64,000 nucleotides of DNA from Pogona vitticeps (lineage: Eukaryota > Chordata > Lepidosauria > Squamata > Agamidae): positions 379,501-443,500 of the forward strand of contig NC_135795.1 of assembly GCF_051106095.1 (NCBI RefSeq), written 5' to 3'. A program made the position numbers and the translations under genes. Every line of letters starts with the position of its first letter. Position 1 is the stretch's first letter. Of the stretch, positions 59,946-64,000 are shown in pieces. Below the pieces are notes generated by a model. That model was given only the letters and a program-made list of their open reading frames with translations, was not told where the DNA came from and did not search any database.

Positions 59946-60199
59946 TGCCCACAGAAAACCGGATGGTGCCTGCTGCTTTTTCCCTTCCTTCGCACCAGGC
60001 TGGGAGCAGAGCAGGCAGCCCGGCTGGCTTGTTCCCGGCTCTGCGCCCCTGCGCCTCTTGGAAACCCTTCCACTCCCACCTTTAGTGTTTCTGCTGGCTT
60101 AGAAACCGTTTACTGAAGTCCGGCTCTGGAAACCTTTTCTCGTGGAAAGCTGTTTGCACATGCTCAGGAGCACTTTGCGCGGACTTAATCAGGCAGCCC

Positions 60200-60698
60200 T
60201 TCCACTCCCCGCTTCCTGCCGGGCTCCTTCCCTCCCGAGGAAGCCAGAAGCGGGAGGGAGGGAGGGAAGGGGACGGGGGTCCTTCTCGCCCTCGCCGCCT
60301 CCTCTTCGAGCGATCATGGGGGGAGCCCGGAGGGCAAAGCGGGCTGAGACGGCGAGACCCCCGCCGTGCCGACTTGGTCGCCTCCAGCTTATAGGAGGGG
60401 TAGACCAGAGCATGGGGGCGCCTGGCCATGTGCAGAGTGCGCTGCAGTTCGGTCCCACCCTTCGGGCGAAGCAGCGGCGCGGGAGGTGGCTGGAGGGGGA
60501 GGGGACGGGGAATCCCCGCCGGGCCGCTGGTTCCGCCCGGGCAGGGCCAGGAGCCGGATCTGGGGCGGAGCGGGACCGTCGCCAAGCCGATTCTCCTCCC
60601 CGCGCGCACCGGCCAGAGGGGAGCGCCGGCCACTGGGGGTGGGGGTGCGGGGGGGCAGGACTGGCCCCCAGGGAGAAGGGCCAGCGGGGCGGCCAGCC
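60200..60698 (+). promoter_or_regulatory. Probable ERN2 CpG-rich promoter
   Basis: GC- and CpG-dense sequence leads into and past the ERN2 first exon (to about 61.5 kb), with GC-box-like runs such as GGAGGGGACGGGG near 60496-60510. No TATA box is seen, and the transcription start is not determined. Confidence 0.5.
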
Positions 60699-63600
60699 AT
60701 GGGCCAGGCGGAGGAGGCGCCCGGACGGGGCGCCCGGCTGCGGCTGCTGGTGGTCGGGGCGCTGCTGGCGCAGGTGGGTCCTGGCGGGCGGAGCGGGAGG
60801 GGCAGCGCAAGGGGGGGCGGCCGGTGGGTCGGGCGCCCCGTGTCCCCTCCCCACGGGTCTCCGGGCCACTCGGGGAGGCAGCGGGAGCGGAGCCCCTTCT
60901 CTCGGCGGGGGTGGGTGGGCGCACGGGCAGCTGGGGGCGCGCTGCTCCGGAGGGCCGGTCTGCGGGAAGGGCCCCCTCGGGCTTGCAGGGCCGGACGCCA
61001 TCCAGGGCGCCCCCCCCCTTTCCCCTGCCCTCGCCTGCCTTCCCCAGCCCCCGAGGCCGGAGCGTTTGCTGAGCCGCGCCTTGTTTGCCCAGCGGGAGCG
61101 GCTCCCTGGCCCATGGGCGAGGCGTCGGGGCGGGCCGGTCCCGCGGAGAGATCGATACCCGCCGGCGCCCTCATGCCTGAGCGCCCCGGTGCCCCTAGCC
61201 GCCCGGCCTTTGGGGGGGGGAGCGGGATCCTTTCCCCGCAGTGGCGGGTGAGGGAAGGTGGTCCTCTGCGTCTCCCTCGCTGCCCCGACGGCCTTCCCGC
61301 GGCCAGGCGGACTCCAACGGGGGGGGGGGGGGTCAGGTCGAAGCGGCGGCCGACGCGAGATGCCCTCTCCCTTCCGCCCCCCCCCCGGGAGGTTTGGGTC
61401 TGGGGCCCTTGCCAGGCTTGGTACCGGTGCCCCCGCCGGCCAGCCAGCTGAAAAGCGTTGCGTGAAGATGCGCTGACTCGGCTGGGTGGCCCTTCTCTCC
61501 TGGACTCGGGACACCGAAGCCGCACCCCACCCGACCCCCGGCTCCTTCCTTCCTTCCTTCCCGGTTGACGGCCTCCTGCCGGCCGGCCTCCCATTCTCCG
61601 CCTTCCCCGCCCCCTCCCCAGGGTCTCGCCGGCAGCCCCGGCCCAGCTCCGGACACGCTGGTCTTTGTGTCCACCCTCGACGGGAACCTGCACGCCGTCA
61701 GCCGGCAGACGGGCCGCCTCCAGTGGACCCTCCAGGACGGTGAGCGCCAGGCGGCCGGCCGGCCGGCCGGGCTCCCCTGCACTGGGCACGGGGGTGGGGG
61801 TGAGGGTGAGGGTGGGGGTGGTGGCGGGCGGCTCCCTGCTGGGTCTCTGGCCAAGCAGTGGGAAAGGACAGAAACCTTTCCCGTTCGGGGCGGGTGCCCA
61901 GGCCCGGGGCTCCGACCACCAAGCCCTGCCCGCCACCCGGAGAGCGGGCGGGCCCTCTGGCGGCATCTCCCTCTCTCTTTCCCTTCCTTCAGATCCGGCT
62001 CTCCAGGCGCCCGTTCACACGGCAGAGTGAGTGCCGCCTTCTGGTCCAGGGGCAGGTTAGGCTCTGGGGAGGAGAGGGAGCCAGGCTGACGGGAGGGGCC
62101 GGGAGGGAGGGAAGGGGGGGGGCAAGCTCTGCCTTCGGGGGGAGGCTGTCACGGATGAGCCCTGGACCCGGCCTCCCAATTGCCCCCCCTTTTCTCCTGT
62201 TCCTTAGAGCGGGGGGGGGGGAGGCAACTCGGTGGTCCTTCATGGCCCCGCCGGAGGGGGGACCTCCAGCGGAAGAAGGGCTTGGCGTGTCCCTCCCTGC
62301 CCCCCCAAAAAAAAACCAAGGAAGGGATCAGAAGAGAAACAAGGCTCTGAGGAGGAGAAGCAGAGGGTGGCCCCAGACGGGGGGGGGGAGGAGAGGGAGA
62401 GGGAGGGGGGAGAGGAGGCTCTCAAAAGTGTCCTCTCGCTCAGACCAGCCTTCCTTCCGGACCCGAGCGATGGCAGCTTATATGTTGTCGGGGGCAAGAA
62501 CAAGGAAGGTCTGATGGTGAGTTTCGGGGGGGGGGGAGGCGGGAGGCCAGGAGGCTCCATGGTGGGGGGGGGTGGCTGGCTAAGGTGCCATTCTTGAGAA
62601 AGTCCCTCCCTCTCCCAGCCACACAGGGCTCTGCGGTTCAACTCAGAGGAGAGCGAGGGGCTTGGGGGGGGGGGAAGGAAGGGGGCTGGGAGGGGGAAGA
62701 CATAACCTCTGCTGCTCAGAAACACACATACACACACACTCCGGGGGGGGGAGGTGTGTGTCTTAGACCCAGCGAGCGCCTGGTTTCCACCACCCCCACC
62801 GCCCTCAGCAGCCGGCCTGGCGTTCCAGCCCCTGCGCCTTCCTTCTCTGCCCGCAGAAGCTGCCTTTCACCATCCCAGAACTGGTGCACTCCTCTCCCTG
62901 CCGGAGCTCCGATGGGATTATTTACACGGGTATGAGCTGGGGAGGGGGGCTGGAGAGGGAGACCCCCCCCCGTTTGCCCACCCTCAGGGTCTGCAGATAG
63001 GCCAAGCAAGCACCTCCCGCCAGGGCCATGGGCCTCTGCGTGGGGGCAGAATGCGGCCCCCTCTCGCTTGAGCCCCTGCAAGAATCCAGAGGGGCCGAGT
63101 TCTCAGGTGGAAGGAGGTGTGGGCCGCCCCCCCCGGCCCCTTCCACCTCGGGGTGCCTCCCAAGCCCTGAGGGGCTGGCAGAGGAGTGGGGCTGGCAGGG
63201 AGTTCACTTGTGCCTCCCGGTGCAAGGAGACGGAGAGGGGGACGAAAGGAGGTTCCCCCCAGCCCTCAGCCCCCCCGTCATCCCAGGGAAGCAGGAGCCA
63301 GAATGAAAGGCCCCCTCCCCTCATTCTCCCAGGGAAGAAGGAGGACACGTGGTTTGTCGTGGATCCAGCCTCTGGGGAGAAGCGGACGATGCTGTCCACC
63401 GAAGCCTGGGAGGGACTCTGCCCCACGACCCCGTTGCTCTACATTGGGCGGACCCGTACGTGCCTGCCCCCCTTTTTCTCTTCTGTGGGGCCAGGGTGGG
63501 CCCCCTTGGGCCGAGGGGAGGCCAGCTGCAGGAAGGGCACCCCTGCCCTGCCCTGCCTCCATCCTGAGCATTGGGCATCGACTTACTGCCCCTCGGCCCC

Positions 63601-64000
63601 CCCAGGGACGCAGGAGGGAGCAGCGGCAAGAGACCCAGGGCGGCGAGGGAAGCTGCCACCTGCTTTTGCCAAGCGCTGGCTGAGTTCCTCCGCCAAGCCA
63701 GAGATGCAAGCCCTGTTTCCGTTAGCGGGGTTTCCAAGGTGGACTGCCTCAGGAGCAGGAGGCTCCACCGTGCTTTAGCGAATGACAGCCCTGGCTAGCC
63801 AGCCGCCCCTCTCCAAAGGGCTGTCTTGCCAAGGAGAGATGCAGCCTGTCGGTTCGGTGCTTGCTGAGGTGAGCCCCCACCCCCACCCCAGTGGGCTTCT
63901 GTGGTCCAGGTTAAAGACGGCCTCCAGGGAGCCCCCTCCAGGACCAGCGGTGGGCTTGCCTGGCATCATTTCCCGGGCACCTTTGGGGCAGGAGGCCACA
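60699..64000 (+). CDS. ERN2: IRE1-beta, 5' part (luminal sensor domain)
   Basis: ERN2 is the epithelial paralogue of the ER stress sensor kinase/endoribonuclease IRE1. Six exons lie in the window: 60699-60773, 61622-61739, 61993-62026, 62444-62516, 62857-62929, 63333-63455; phases agree and give 165 complete codons. Residues 14-25 form a hydrophobic signal peptide ([12 protein letters not shown]), followed by the beta-propeller-like luminal domain: [49 protein letters not shown] and [18 protein letters not shown] and the [11 protein letters not shown] form point to ERN2; ERN1 has WYVIDL at that place. The last visible donor (63456, C|GTACGT) leaves phase 1, which would complete Gln before YTVTM as in human. 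The rest of the luminal domain, the membrane segment, kinase and RNase lie beyond the window. The gene is on the same strand as UBFD1, unlike in human. Confidence 0.9.
61789..61818 (+). other. G-quadruplex-type G tract in ERN2 intron 2
   Basis: Five runs of three or more G separated by one to three bases (GGGGGTGGGGGTGAGGGTGA and onward) lie about 50 bases after the exon 2 donor. A quadruplex is a structural inference. Confidence 0.7.

Larger units (their letters stand above)
57961..60698. other. UBFD1-ERN2 intergenic region
   Basis: No recognised gene lies here. In human this interval would be occupied by NDUFAB1, PALB2, DCTN5 and PLK1; none is visible. Contents include open frames on the minus strand at 58504-59215 of unknown meaning, a CAC repeat at about 59178-59200, a probable repeat fragment at about 59820-59945, a TG/GA microsatellite, and the GC-rich approach to ERN2 from about 60.2 kb. 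Confidence 0.6.

Noticed and set aside
60389-61966. 525-codon minus-strand open frame over the ERN2 first exons, with other long frames nearby
   Set aside because: It is a by-product of extreme GC content, which removes stop codons. It is Pro/Arg/Gly-rich without domain character and lies opposite well-supported ERN2 exons.
60699-64000. Identification as ERN1
   Set aside because: [10 protein letters not shown] and [12 protein letters not shown] are closer to ERN2, and the neighbouring genes belong to the ERN2 region, not the ERN1 one.

Overview
This window is vertebrate nuclear DNA carrying a conserved, gene-dense block that corresponds to human 16p12. Six spliced protein-coding genes can be read, and every exon model below was built from open frame, splice sites and phase, then compared with remembered human or Xenopus protein sequences. 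The organism is most likely a squamate reptile (lizard or snake). The proteins are diverged from mammals but still aligned along their length. Short AT-rich relics and a tRNA-derived SINE (about 54.03-54.26 kb) have the look of squamate repeats. The high GC, short introns and many G/C homopolymer runs would suit a microchromosome. Species-level identity cannot be read from the sequence.

Layout. 1-5.1 kb holds no recognised gene (microsatellites and old repeat fragments; upstream flank or 5' intron of SCNN1B). 5.13-16.20 kb (+) is SCNN1B, the beta subunit of the epithelial sodium channel, whose first coding bases I could not find. 18.15-32.76 kb (-) is COG7, complete in 17 coding exons and convergent with SCNN1B. 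36.21-44.45 kb (-) is GGA2, in 15 coding exons. 45.87-50.48 kb (-) is EARS2, the mitochondrial glutamyl-tRNA synthetase, in 9 exons. 50.80-55.47 kb (+) is UBFD1, in 7 exons, sharing a roughly 320-bp divergent CpG promoter with EARS2. 60.70 kb to the window end (+) is the 5' part of ERN2 (IRE1-beta): six exons of the luminal stress-sensing domain, continuing beyond the window.

The genes do not form a pathway. COG7 and GGA2 both act in Golgi and trans-Golgi traffic, SCNN1B is an apical Na+ channel subunit, EARS2 serves mitochondrial translation, UBFD1 is a ubiquitin-like-domain protein and ERN2 is an ER stress sensor; they travel together as old synteny. The most notable points are: an extra 93-bp exon in SCNN1B that adds a Cys pair and a glycosylation sequon to the extracellular domain; a PY motif ending in Phe instead of Leu; an EARS2 AUG that leaves no room for a mitochondrial presequence while an upstream in-frame CUG frame is Arg-rich; a GGA1/GGA3-like DEELL motif in the GGA2 hinge; and ERN2 lying directly beside UBFD1 in the opposite orientation to human. 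No retroviral or other virus-derived element was recognised, and no undescribed system was found.
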